From contig JBDRGC010000341.1 in assembly GCA_043818215.1 (NCBI GenBank), positions 1 through 16,340 on the forward strand: DNA of 16,340 nt, in the 5' to 3' direction. Positions 7,429-13,317 of the stretch are shown here, piece by piece; position 1 is the stretch's first letter, and every line of letters starts with the position of its first letter. The translations under genes were made by a program, and so were the position numbers. The notes under the pieces were generated by a model. The model searched no databases. It was not told the DNA's origin and was given only the letters and a program-made list of their open reading frames with translations. The DNA comes from JBDRGC01 sp043818215. GTDB taxonomy: Bacteria > Chloroflexota > Anaerolineae > Anaerolineales > UBA11858.

Positions 7429-7573
7429 ATAGGACTTACGCAGTTGATAAAAAATTACCGCGGAGATCGCCGAGATCGCGAAGAAATTCAGATGAATATA
7501 GCAAAAACTCTGCGTTCTCAGCGAACTCTGAGGTAGGATCAAACTGAAGTTTCATTAAGTGCGTAACTCCTAT
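7429..7573. mobile_element. MITE-like element, about 145 bp
   Basis: The ends are near-perfect terminal inverted repeats. The left end reads ATAGGACTTACGCAGTTGA and the right end, reverse complemented, reads ATAGGAGTTACGCACTTAA (3 differences in 19). No transposase frame lies inside. The interior has CGCGGAGATCGCCGAGATCG-type wording, itself a common intergenic repeat in such genomes. The flanks are compatible with a TA target duplication, as for IS630/Tc1-type elements, but this is inference. The apparent 116-residue frame that crosses it is not a gene. Confidence 0.6.
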
Positions 7574-7628
7574 TCTAAAAAGTAGGGGAGTGTTCCAATG
7601 GTTCTATTGCGCTCACCACAAAATTCGT

Positions 7629-7692
7629 CAGCGGAATAACGGATTAGCGGAAGGCTGCGATGACAAGTCCGCTACTCCACTACAGTCCGCTG
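7629..7692. repeat. inverted AGCGGA / TCCGCT word pair
   Basis: CAGCGGA (7629-7635) and TAGCGGA (7645-7651) are mirrored by TCCGCTA (7668-7674) and TCCGCTG (7686-7692), giving a two-block stem around a 16-nt loop. This is the smallest member of the inverted word-array class. No gene lies within 400 nt on either side. Confidence 0.6.
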
Positions 7693-7740
7693 TTCATTGT
7701 CAGGTCATTCCTCTATCATATGGAGAGGATACGAAATTCT

Positions 7741-7806
7741 GGCTCTAATGGAATTACCGGGTTACCCCCCATATAAGGGGGGTAACCCGGAGATTTCCAG
7801 AGACCC
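7741..7806. repeat. palindromic element, copy 2
   Basis: The best-preserved copy of the family. The left arm is GGCTCTAATGGAATTACCGG followed by GTTACCCCCCATAT. The right arm in reverse complement is GGGTCTCTGGAAATCTCCGG followed by GTTACCCCCCTTAT. The inner 15-nt arms are perfect, and the whole 66 nt can fold into one hairpin. Confidence 0.75.
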
Positions 7807-7820
7807 AAAATTCATTGTCA

Positions 7821-8023
7821 TATTCACCCCCCAAAAAAATGACAGCGAATGAAAGCGGATGCCGCGAATTGAGCATAACCCATTCGCGCTATTCCTTGAA
7901 ATTCGCTGCGCAGTGCTGTGTCCTCTACAGTATCATTTTCACTCCCCCCAAAAAAAAAGACAGCGAATAAAAGCGGATGCCGCGAATTGAACCCAACCCA
8001 TTTGCGCTATCCTCTGAAATTCG
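7821..8023. repeat. direct repeat, two copies of about 85 nt
   Basis: The blocks at 7821-7905 and 7935-8023 both run from a C-rich tract and an A-run through GACAGCGAAT, AAAGCGGATGCCGCGAATTGA, AACCCATT and CGCGCTAT/TGCGCTAT to GAAATTCG, with about 10 substitutions and small length changes. They are separated by 29 nt. Each copy is next to a palindromic element (7741-7806 and 8026-8088), so the duplicated unit may be element plus tail. No coding potential is seen. Confidence 0.75.
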
Positions 8024-8025
8024 GG

Positions 8026-8088
8026 GGCTTTGGGAATCTCCGAGGTAGCCCCATATATGGGGGGTACTCCGGCAATTCCTAAAGAGCC
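8026..8088. repeat. palindromic element, copy 3
   Basis: The left arm is GGCTTTGGGAATCTCCGAGG with AGCCCCATATAT. The right arm in reverse complement is GGCTCTTTAGGAATTGCCGG with AGTACCCCCCATATAT. It shares the central ATATAGGGG-type loop and outer GGCTCTTTGG arms with the copies at 7224 and 7741. A partial relative of the centre (ATATGGGGGGT with ATACCCCCATAT) occurs at 8439-8472, just after the tRNA gene. Confidence 0.72.
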
Positions 8089-8130
8089 ATATTTCCCAAT
8101 ACCGCAAATGTCGACATGATGCTTACACCT

Positions 8131-8197
8131 CGTTAAAACGTAAAACGTGATATGTTTATACTGAAGACTTCACGTTTCACGCATCACGTTTCACGGC
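8131..8197. repeat. inverted ACGTGAAACG word array
   Basis: The left side has CGTTAAAACGTAAAACGTGA (8131-8150). The right side has CTTCACGTTTCACGCATCAC and GTTTCACGG (8168-8197). The arms pair around an AT-rich loop of about 18 nt. The words match those at 4517, 13143 and 13269. Confidence 0.7.
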
Positions 8198-8312
8198 GAA
8201 TTTGCCATTCCCGGTTGACTTTTGCGGTGCTGCCTAATTTCAATACCCACAGGGCTCTAGTACCCAACAAGGCAATATCGTGAAATGGGAGAAAATGGGG
8301 ATTCGAAACCTC

Positions 8313-8340
8313 TTGACCAAATGTCAACTTGGTGTAGAAT
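8313..8340 (+). promoter_or_regulatory. promoter of the tRNA-Leu gene
   Basis: A -35 box TTGACC (8313-8318), a 16-nt spacer and a -10 box TAGAAT (8335-8340). The tRNA starts 9 nt after the -10 box, as expected for a tRNA transcription unit. Confidence 0.65.
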
Positions 8341-8348
8341 TAACCCGT

Positions 8349-8435
8349 GGGCCGGTGGCGGAATTGGCAGACGCAGGGGACTTAAAATCCCCCGGTAGCA
8401 ATATCGTGTGGGTTCGACCCCCACCCGGCCTACCA
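8349..8435 (+). tRNA. tRNA-Leu (anticodon UAA)
   Basis: 87 nt including an encoded CCA (8433-8435). The acceptor stem is GGGCCGG (8349-8355) with CCGGCCT and discriminator A. The D arm is GCG-GAATTGGCAGA-CGC. The anticodon stem GGGGA/TCCCC encloses loop CTTAAAA with anticodon TAA (8383-8385). A class II long variable arm is present. The T arm is GTGGG-TTCGACC-CCCAC. It reads UUA codons. A recombinase remnant lies just downstream, so the 3' end of this gene was probably used as an integration site. Confidence 0.96.
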
Positions 8436-8483
8436 CTATATATGGGGGGTGTCCTGAAGAATACCCCCATATCTGGGGTACAG

Positions 8484-8508
8484 AAGCCTGCATTATTGCA
8501 GGCTTTTT
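8484..8508 (+). terminator. rho-independent terminator of tRNA-Leu
   Basis: The stem AAGCCTGCA (8484-8492), loop TTAT and TGCAGGCTT (8497-8505) run into a T tract. It lies 48 nt after the tRNA 3' end. Confidence 0.75.
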
Positions 8509-8523
8509 GTTTTCAGTGCATAA

Positions 8524-8554
8524 GTGGTGCAGATGTGGTGCAGATGTGGTGCAG
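8524..8554. repeat. three 11-nt direct repeats, possible integrase arm sites
   Basis: GTGGTGCAGAT occurs at 8524-8534 and 8535-8545, followed by GTGGTGCAG at 8546-8554. They sit between the tRNA terminator and the stop codon of the recombinase remnant. Arm-type integrase binding sites are commonly short direct repeats at this place, so I read them as part of an old attachment region. This is inference. Confidence 0.5.
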
Positions 8555-8558
8555 TTTG

Positions 8559-8745
8559 CTATGATTCTATGTGCTCCACAATTGTGATGATATCTGCTTT
8601 GCCCCCCATTTCAACTGGGATTGGTGTTAACCACTCATCCATCTGATTACCAATTTCTTTGTGCATGACTGGTATCAAATGACCATAAATATCCATGGTT
8701 GTTCTGGGCTTCGATCACCACCCAGCCCGAGGGCATTTAGGAGCG
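8559..8745 (-). pseudogene. tyrosine recombinase/integrase, C-terminal remnant
   Basis: On the minus strand, ending at TAG 8561-8559, the translation includes RTTMDIYGHLIPVM, then HKEIGNQMDEWL, then TIVEHIES. TTMDIYGHLIP is the block of phage-type tyrosine recombinases that carries the nucleophilic Tyr. Just upstream (about 8708) the frame shifts by one base, and the other frame continues as LGGDRSP, the expected preceding LGHxSP-type motif with the His lost. A stop in that frame at about 8750 ends recognisable similarity. Only the last 60 or so residues survive, so the gene is dead. Its position beside a tRNA-Leu gene fits a decayed integrated element. Confidence 0.7.
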
Positions 8746-8779
8746 GGGATTAAATAACTTGTCCATTTCCAAATTTAGG

Positions 8780-9005
8780 TGTAGTGCCGGTTGAGTAGGC
8801 TCGGAGGGACGGAGAGCCGTATACCTATCCCAAAGGGACAAGTGTGCAGGCATACCATCCCGGTATCTAGGGACTGCGCACTTGCACCGGAACGTAATAC
8901 CTATCCCGGCGTTTTTACGGTAGTGCAGGTGTGTCCTTCGGGAGAGGCGGAGCAGGGCGGGATACCCTGGCACCGCCCACCAGGGCAGGTGTGGATATCC
9001 CGGCT
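8780..9005. other. structured repeat-like region upstream of the toxin-antitoxin promoter
   Basis: A chain of inverted repeats is visible. GGCTC/GAGCC lies at 8798-8818. CAAGTGTGCAG pairs with CTGCGCACTTG (about 8839-8886, one G-U pair) around an inner ATACC/GGTAT hairpin. There is a TCC-TTCG-GGA tetraloop near 8936, and CGGGATA...TATCCCG enclosing CCTGG/CCAGG at about 8959-9002. Two diverged 45-nt units can be aligned (8782-8824 and 8921-8964; both TAGTGC, then TCGG, then CGGAG, then ATACC). It may be a decayed tandem repeat or a structured RNA. A minus-strand frame across it (78 codons) translates to repeat-like sequence and is not accepted as a gene. Confidence 0.45.
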
Positions 9006-9010
9006 ACATG

Positions 9011-9057
9011 TTGACTCCTCCCAAAGCCATCGGTATAATACGTGTATTACACGTGTA
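9011..9057 (+). promoter_or_regulatory. promoter and operator of the toxin-antitoxin operon
   Basis: A near-consensus promoter: TTGACT (9011-9016), a 17-nt spacer and TATAAT (9034-9039). Immediately after the -10 box lies a perfect inverted repeat ACGTGTA-T-TACACGT (9040-9054), overlapped by a second palindrome TACACGTGTA (9048-9057). They cover the expected start site (about 9046), so the antitoxin or the complex bound there would block transcription. Autorepression of this kind is the rule for type II modules with RHH antitoxins. Confidence 0.75.
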
Positions 9058-9075
9058 ACTGACCGGAGGTATACC

Positions 9076-9306
9076 ATGCAAAGGAAACTGACTCTTACAA
9101 TTGATGAGCAAGTTTATGAAGGATTGTATACTGTAATAGGCCGCCGCCGCATTAGTCGCTTTATCGAAGACTTGGTACGCCCCTACGTTATTTATCCAGA
9201 CCTGGAAGCCGCTTACATGCTGATGGCACAGGATGAGGAACGCGAAGCGGAAGCATTGGAATGGGCTGAGGCTACAATTGGAGACGTTAGCGATGAAACG
9301 CGGTGA
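9076..9306 (+). CDS. ribbon-helix-helix antitoxin of a MazF/PemK-type module
   Basis: 76 residues. The start ATG 9076 has GGAGGT 5 nt upstream. The N-terminus KLTLTIDEQVYEGL, then RRRISRFIEDLVRPYV, fits a ribbon-helix-helix DNA-binding domain: one beta strand, then two helices. The C-terminal half is acidic (QDEEREAEALEWAEA) and should wrap round and neutralise the toxin. It is followed by the toxin gene with a 14-nt overlap, so the two are translated in a coupled way. Its own promoter carries a palindromic operator. It lies near a recombinase remnant, so the module may have come in with a mobile element. Confidence 0.85.
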   Translation: MQRKLTLTIDEQVYEGLYTVIGRRRISRFIEDLVRPYVIYPDLEAAYMLMAQDEEREAEALEWAEATIGDVSDETR

Positions 9307-9628
9307 GGTGTGGTGGGTAAATTTCGATCCATCAGTCGGGGGAGAAATCAGAAAAAATCGACCGGCAGTCATCGTCAGCAACGACGTCGCGAACAAGTTC
9401 CTTAACCGCGTGCAAGTTATCCCATTGACATCGAAGACTGGGCGCGCATATCCAAGCGAAGCAATGGTGACATTCGATAATCAGCAAAACAAAGCCATGG
9501 CGGACCAACTAACAACAGTGAGCAAGTTGCGCTTAATCAATCGGGCAGGTAAAGTGACAAACGCCGACATGCGCAAAATAATGCATGCGATACAGGTGCA
9601 GCTTGGGTTACCGCATTCGTTGCAATGA
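9293..9628 (+). CDS. mazF: MazF/PemK-family toxin (mRNA interferase type)
   Basis: 111 residues, the usual size for the family. The N-terminal MKRGEVWWVNFDPSVGGEIRKNRPAVIVSND is the hallmark block of MazF/PemK endoribonucleases: a beta strand, the GxE..K.RPavivs turn and the loop Arg. Later blocks VQVIPLTS, then KAMADQLTTVSKLRL, also match. It should cleave RNA at a short sequence and halt translation when the antitoxin is degraded. I start it at ATG 9293 inside the antitoxin frame, with GGAG about 8 nt upstream. An earlier in-frame start would run through the antitoxin in another frame. A strong terminator follows 34 nt after the stop. Confidence 0.92.
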   Translation: MKRGEVWWVNFDPSVGGEIRKNRPAVIVSNDVANKFLNRVQVIPLTSKTGRAYPSEAMVTFDNQQNKAMADQLTTVSKLRLINRAGKVTNADMRKIMHAIQVQLGLPHSLQ

Positions 9629-9662
9629 TGTTCAGGCTAGATGGTTAACTCCACAAAGACAG

Positions 9663-9689
9663 AAAAAGCCGCCCGTCGGGCGGCTTTTT
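9663..9689. terminator. bidirectional rho-independent terminator
   Basis: The perfect stem GCCGCCC-GTC-GGGCGGC (9668-9684) is flanked by AAAAA on the left and TTTTT on the right, so it can end transcripts from both sides. It serves the toxin-antitoxin operon (+) and may also stop read-through from the histidine kinase gene (-). Confidence 0.9.
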
Positions 9690-9740
9690 GTGTCAAGGTG
9701 GTCTACCTTTGACGACGAATGAATTCGCCATCTGCTACAT

Positions 9741-9841
9741 GAAACCCGTTGAAACGGGTTGTGATCGTTAAGTGCGTTTTACCCGCAGGGGTACGCAGAG
9801 CGCAACGCACTTCGCGTATCAGACGATGGTTTCAACCATCG
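9741..9841. repeat. three-stem intergenic element overlapping the kinase 3' end
   Basis: Hairpin AACCCG-TTGAAA-CGGGTT lies at 9743-9760. The long-range pair is AAGTGCGTT (9770-9778) with AACGCACTT (9804-9812). Hairpin CGATGGTT-TC-AACCATCG lies at 9824-9841. The right hairpin lies inside the last codons of the kinase gene. GTTGAAAC-type hairpins of this form are, as I recall, a common dispersed element in Chloroflexota. Confidence 0.65.
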
Positions 9842-11549
9842 GACTGGGGCTGGGGCTGGCTTCGGGGGGAGCAATTTCATCCCACGGAACCCACGCCAAA
9901 ATCGTTGTTCCCCCCATGGATTGGGATTCTATCTCTACCTCGCCCCCTACTTTGCGAGCACGGCGGCGCATATTCGACAGTCCATGCCCCAGGGCGGCGT
10001 TCGTTTCCTGCAAGTCGAATCCGCGCCCATCGTCGGTTATCTCTAACAAAACACGTTCATCCGATGTCCACAGATGAACGTTTGTCTGCCGTGCGTGAGC
10101 ATGTTTGGCAACGTTGGCCAGTGCTTCCTGGCAAATATGGAAAAGCGCCAGCCGGTTCTCGCGGGGCAGGTTTGCTAACCCGTCGTCTCCCGCAGTTAGA
10201 GTAGCGCTGGCTAACGAGTGCGTTCGGAACTCGTCAATCAACCGCTGCAATCCTTGTTTCAACGGCTGCTCGTCTCGAAGCTGCCTGGGGCGCAGATCCA
10301 AAACGTAGGATCGGATATCGCGAATAGTGCTGTTCAACCCTTCGATACTCTGGTTGATCTTCTCTCGTGCCAATTCTGTGTTCTCGTCGATGGATAGTTG
10401 GGCGTATTCGAGAGCCAGCCCAACTCCGTAAATCGATTGGATGATCCCATCGTGTAAATCCATGCCGATGCGCTCGCGTTCCTCCAGCACGGCCAGACGA
10501 CCAGCCTGATTATGTAAACGGGCATTCTCGATCGCAGTTCCAGTCCAGGCGCCGATGGCCTCCAACAGATTCAACACCCGCTCATCGAATTGACGCTCCT
10601 GCCGGCTGGCGACCGTCATCACGCCCACCACTTTCCGGCGCGCCATCAAGGGAATACAGGCCAGACAGCGGAAACCGGCATCCACTATGGCTTTGCGCAG
10701 GAGGCGAACATCCGTTTCCAGCGATGTGCTCACCAGAGTCTGGCCTAGCAGAGCCACCCGCCCGATAAAATATTCCCCAACCATGAAACGTTCTCGTGAC
10801 CAGAAGGCTTCCGCAGCCTCGCCGCGATGCAAAGCCAGACGCAACTCTTTGCGGCCTTCCTCCCGCAGGAAGATTTCGCCGGCCTCGACCCCCAAATAAT
10901 CGATCACCCGGTTCAGGGTTTGCTCCAGGATTTCACCCACTTCCAACGAACCTGCCAGGGTATTGGCCAGATCATTGAGCACCGACAGGTCTTCGTTGCG
11001 TTGTGCGAGTGTATCATCGCGGCGTACCACTCTTTCGTACAGGCGGGCATTTTCGATAGCCACTGCTGCATACGCGGCCAGCGTTTCGATCACGCGCTCG
11101 TCATCATCGGTGAACTCCGGGGCATCCTCTTTATCCGTCAGGTAAATTTGCCCCAGCAATCGCCCGCCAGACATGATCGGGACCCCCAGAAAGGAGCACA
11201 TCGGCGGGTGACTGGACGGAAAGCCAGCGCTGCGGGGGTCTGTACTGATATCGGCAACCCGGATTGTTTGCTGCTCTTCTCGCAAAGCGCCGATCAACCC
11301 TAATCCCTTTGGCGGGTGGGCCATTAATTCCGTCATCTCATTGCTCATCCCAACCGGAATGAATCTCTCCAATTCCCCTTTCGAGTTCACCATGCCTATA
11401 GCAGCATAGCGCGCCCCAACCTGCTGGCGCGCAAGTTTCACAATGCGCTCCAACACAGTATTCCGAGATAAGTCGCGCACCAATTCAAGGCTGGCTCTAT
11501 GCAATGCGGCCAGCCTTTCCTCGAGCTGCTCTCGTGTCAGTGTTACCAT
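9819..11549 (-). CDS. GAF-domain sensor histidine kinase, NarL/DesK-type (HisKA_3)
   Basis: Cytoplasmic sensor kinase, 576 residues from ATG 11549, chosen because GAGGA lies 7 nt upstream. A longer frame to 11615 has no ribosome-binding site. Domain order: a short coiled coil; GAF 1 (about 20-165, with FLGVPIMSGGRLLGQIYL); GAF 2 (about 188-345, with CIPLMARRKVVGVMTVAS); HisKA_3 dimerisation domain with phospho-acceptor His366 in ERERIGMDLHDGIIQ; and HATPase_c (about 465-555), with N box QEALANVAKHA, DDGRGFD and GHGLSNMRRRA. Such kinases phosphorylate a NarL-type response regulator; none is in the window, so this is an orphan. No membrane helix is seen, so the signal is internal: a small ligand, redox or gas sensed by GAF. 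The last codons, after the WVPWDE strand end, are Pro/Ser-rich and partly encoded by a repeat hairpin. Confidence 0.92.
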   Translation of the reverse strand: MVTLTREQLEERLAALHRASLELVRDLSRNTVLERIVKLARQQVGARYAAIGMVNSKGELERFIPVGMSNEMTELMAHPPKGLGLIGALREEQQTIRVADISTDPRSAGFPSSHPPMCSFLGVPIMSGGRLLGQIYLTDKEDAPEFTDDDERVIETLAAYAAVAIENARLYERVVRRDDTLAQRNEDLSVLNDLANTLAGSLEVGEILEQTLNRVIDYLGVEAGEIFLREEGRKELRLALHRGEAAEAFWSRERFMVGEYFIGRVALLGQTLVSTSLETDVRLLRKAIVDAGFRCLACIPLMARRKVVGVMTVASRQERQFDERVLNLLEAIGAWTGTAIENARLHNQAGRLAVLEERERIGMDLHDGIIQSIYGVGLALEYAQLSIDENTELAREKINQSIEGLNSTIRDIRSYVLDLRPRQLRDEQPLKQGLQRLIDEFRTHSLASATLTAGDDGLANLPRENRLALFHICQEALANVAKHAHARQTNVHLWTSDERVLLEITDDGRGFDLQETNAALGHGLSNMRRRARKVGGEVEIESQSMGGTTILAWVPWDEIAPPEASPSPSPMVETIV

Positions 11550-11644
11550 AAGGGATTCCTCACCACGTCCATATTTTACCTTAATTCGACAGATTTGATA
11601 GTTTTTGCCAGACATATATTTTAGAATTTGCGTGACTATTCAGC

Positions 11645-11800
11645 CAACATTGGAATAGAACGCGGATTTACCCTGAAGGGCACGATGTTGCGGATCAGGC
11701 GGATTTTCGCGGATCAAAATCAAAAAATCCGAGTGAATCCGTTGAATCAGCGTCACACCTGCACTTGCCGCAGGTACAAGTGTCCGCGTTCCATTCTCGT
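11645..11800. repeat. GCGGAT-word intergenic repeat in the divergent spacer
   Basis: Words ACGCGGATTT, GCGGATCAGG, CGGATTTTCGCGGAT and ATCCGTTGAATCAGCG give a loosely mirrored array (GCGGAT on the left, ATCCG on the right), ending in GTCCGCGTTCCATTC. A small insert holds CACACCTGCACT and ACCTGC/GCAGGT (about 11757-11780), which resembles words at 8920-8940 and 68-77. The spacer lies between the divergent kinase and HMG-CoA reductase genes and must also hold their promoters, which I cannot place with confidence. Confidence 0.6.
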
Positions 11801-11859
11801 GCATCTGGCTGTAACCTGAGTAGTTACGAATTTGCCTGTATTTAAAATAAGGATTCCAC

Positions 11860-13155
11860 ATGACCGATTCCCACAATCTATCGCGTATCCCCGGATTTTA
11901 CAACCTGCCCCTGAAAGAACGGCACGCCGAACTGGCCCGCAGGGGGATTCTGACCCCGGAAGATATCGCCACCTTGAGCGGTGAGTCTGGTCTATCCCTC
12001 GAACAGGCCCAGTACATGATCGAAAACGTGGTTGGCCTGCATTCGCTACCCCTGGGGATTGGCCTCAACTTCATAGTCAACGGGAAAGAGGTGTTGGTTC
12101 CCATGGCAATCGAAGAACCTTCCGTCGTTGCTGGGGCATCTTTCATGGCTAAGCTGGCCCGTGGGGGAGGCGGATTCACTGCCCACACTACGCCTCCTGA
12201 AATGATCGGCCAGATGCAAATTCTTGATGTGTCCGACTTGCACACCGCTCGCTTGACTCTGTTGGAACACACAGACGAATTGCTGGCCGAGGCCGCCGCA
12301 GTCGACCCGGTTCTCGAACGGCTGGGCAGCGGGCCGCGCGGTATCGAAGTCCGCGTTATCGAGTCATCTCCCATCGGCCCATTTTTGGTGCTCCACTTGA
12401 TCTACGATGTACGCGATGCCATGGGCGCCAACGCTGTCAACACGGCTTGCGAGCGATTGACCCCGCGGGTCGAGGAGATCACCGGCGGACGCGTCCACTT
12501 GCGCATCCTCTCCAACCTGGCTGACCGGCGTCTGGCCCGCGCTCGCTGCACGATTCCCCTGACGTCGCTGGCCTTCGATGAGTACGCGGCCGAAGAAGTC
12601 CGTGACGGCATTATCGCGGCCTGGGCCTTCGCGGCCGCAGACTCCTACCGGGCCGCTACCCACAATAAAGGTATCATGAACGGCGTTGACGCAGTGGTGG
12701 TCGCCACCGGCAACGACTGGCGGGCAATCGAGGCCGGCGCTCATGCCTACGCCGCCCGTAACGGACGCTACACATCCTTGAGTACCTGGGGGACCGACTC
12801 CGAGGGCAACCTGGTCGGCACGCTGGAAATGCCCATGGCGGTTGGCATCGTCGGCGGGGCCACAAAGGTACACCCCACGGCCAAGATAGCCCTAAAAATG
12901 ATGGGTGTCACCACTGCCAGCGAATTGGCCGAGATCATCGTCTCCGTGGGGCTGGCCCAGAATCTGGCAGCCTTGCGTGCCCTGGCAACGGAGGGCATCC
13001 AGCGCGGCCACATGGGGCTGCACGCCTGTCAGGTTGCTATCGCCGCTGGCGCCCACGGGGACGAAATCACTCGTCTGGCCGGGCAAATGGTCGCCGAGGG
13101 CACGGTGCGTGTTGATCGGGCGAGGGAGATTTTGAGCCTGAAGCGTGAAACGTGA
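11860..13155 (+). CDS. mvaA: class II hydroxymethylglutaryl-CoA reductase
   Basis: Catalyses the four-electron interconversion of HMG-CoA and mevalonate with NAD(P)H; cytoplasmic. 431 residues, soluble, class II bacterial type, close in my reading to the Pseudomonas mevalonii enzyme. Catalytic residues sit exactly three positions later than there: Glu86 (AIEEPSVV), Lys270 (THNKGIMNG), Asp286 (TGNDWRA) and His384 (RGHMGLHA). DAMGAN and GGATKVHP are also present. Asp149 falls where Asp146 of P. mevalonii selects NADH, so NADH is the likely cofactor (inference). The start ATG 11860 has AAGGA 6 nt upstream. The last residues (SLKRET) and the TGA stop come from the GTGAAACGTGA repeat word. It is first in the mevalonate cluster and separated from mvaS by 162 nt of repeats. 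Confidence 0.96.
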   Translation: MTDSHNLSRIPGFYNLPLKERHAELARRGILTPEDIATLSGESGLSLEQAQYMIENVVGLHSLPLGIGLNFIVNGKEVLVPMAIEEPSVVAGASFMAKLARGGGGFTAHTTPPEMIGQMQILDVSDLHTARLTLLEHTDELLAEAAAVDPVLERLGSGPRGIEVRVIESSPIGPFLVLHLIYDVRDAMGANAVNTACERLTPRVEEITGGRVHLRILSNLADRRLARARCTIPLTSLAFDEYAAEEVRDGIIAAWAFAAADSYRAATHNKGIMNGVDAVVVATGNDWRAIEAGAHAYAARNGRYTSLSTWGTDSEGNLVGTLEMPMAVGIVGGATKVHPTAKIALKMMGVTTASELAEIIVSVGLAQNLAALRALATEGIQRGHMGLHACQVAIAAGAHGDEITRLAGQMVAEGTVRVDRAREILSLKRET

Positions 13156-13312
13156 TCACATAAGCTGTCATTGCGAGGCAGCCTTACCGCCGAAGCAATC
13201 TCATCCTTGACGAGTGGGAGATTGCTTCGGCGATAGAGCTGCCTCGCAATGACAATTAGTGGTTTTCTCACGCATCACTCGTCACGTTTCACGAATCACG
13301 TTTCACGAAAAC
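13143..13312. repeat. nested palindrome: TGTCATTGCGAGG element inside a GTGAAACG word array
   Basis: The outer layer is GCGTGAAACGTGATCAC (13143-13159) on the left and CACGCATCAC, GTCACGTTTCACG and ATCACGTTTCACG (13269-13308) on the right. The inner layer is a perfect 17-nt inverted repeat TGTCATTGCGAGGCAGC (13166-13182) with its complement at 13238-13254. Inside that is a second perfect 15-nt pair (13188-13202 with 13218-13232; CGCCGAAGCAATCTC). The inner unit belongs to a dispersed palindromic family that I recall from several bacterial phyla. The whole spacer between mvaA and mvaS is structured and carries no gene. Confidence 0.88.
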
Positions 13313-13317
13313 CAACT

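Noticed and set aside
7197..7547. 116-codon plus-strand frame upstream of rpoD
   Set aside because: It crosses the palindromic element and the MITE-like element, has no ribosome-binding site and its translation resembles no family.
8737..8973. 78-codon minus-strand frame with repeated Tyr-x-Ala-Leu words
   Set aside because: It is the translation of the internally repeated structured region and has no start signal; the nucleotide repeats explain the protein pattern.
13249..13317. 23-residue extension of HMG-CoA synthase
   Set aside because: It is encoded by the TCACGTTTCACG array; family similarity starts after ATG 13318.
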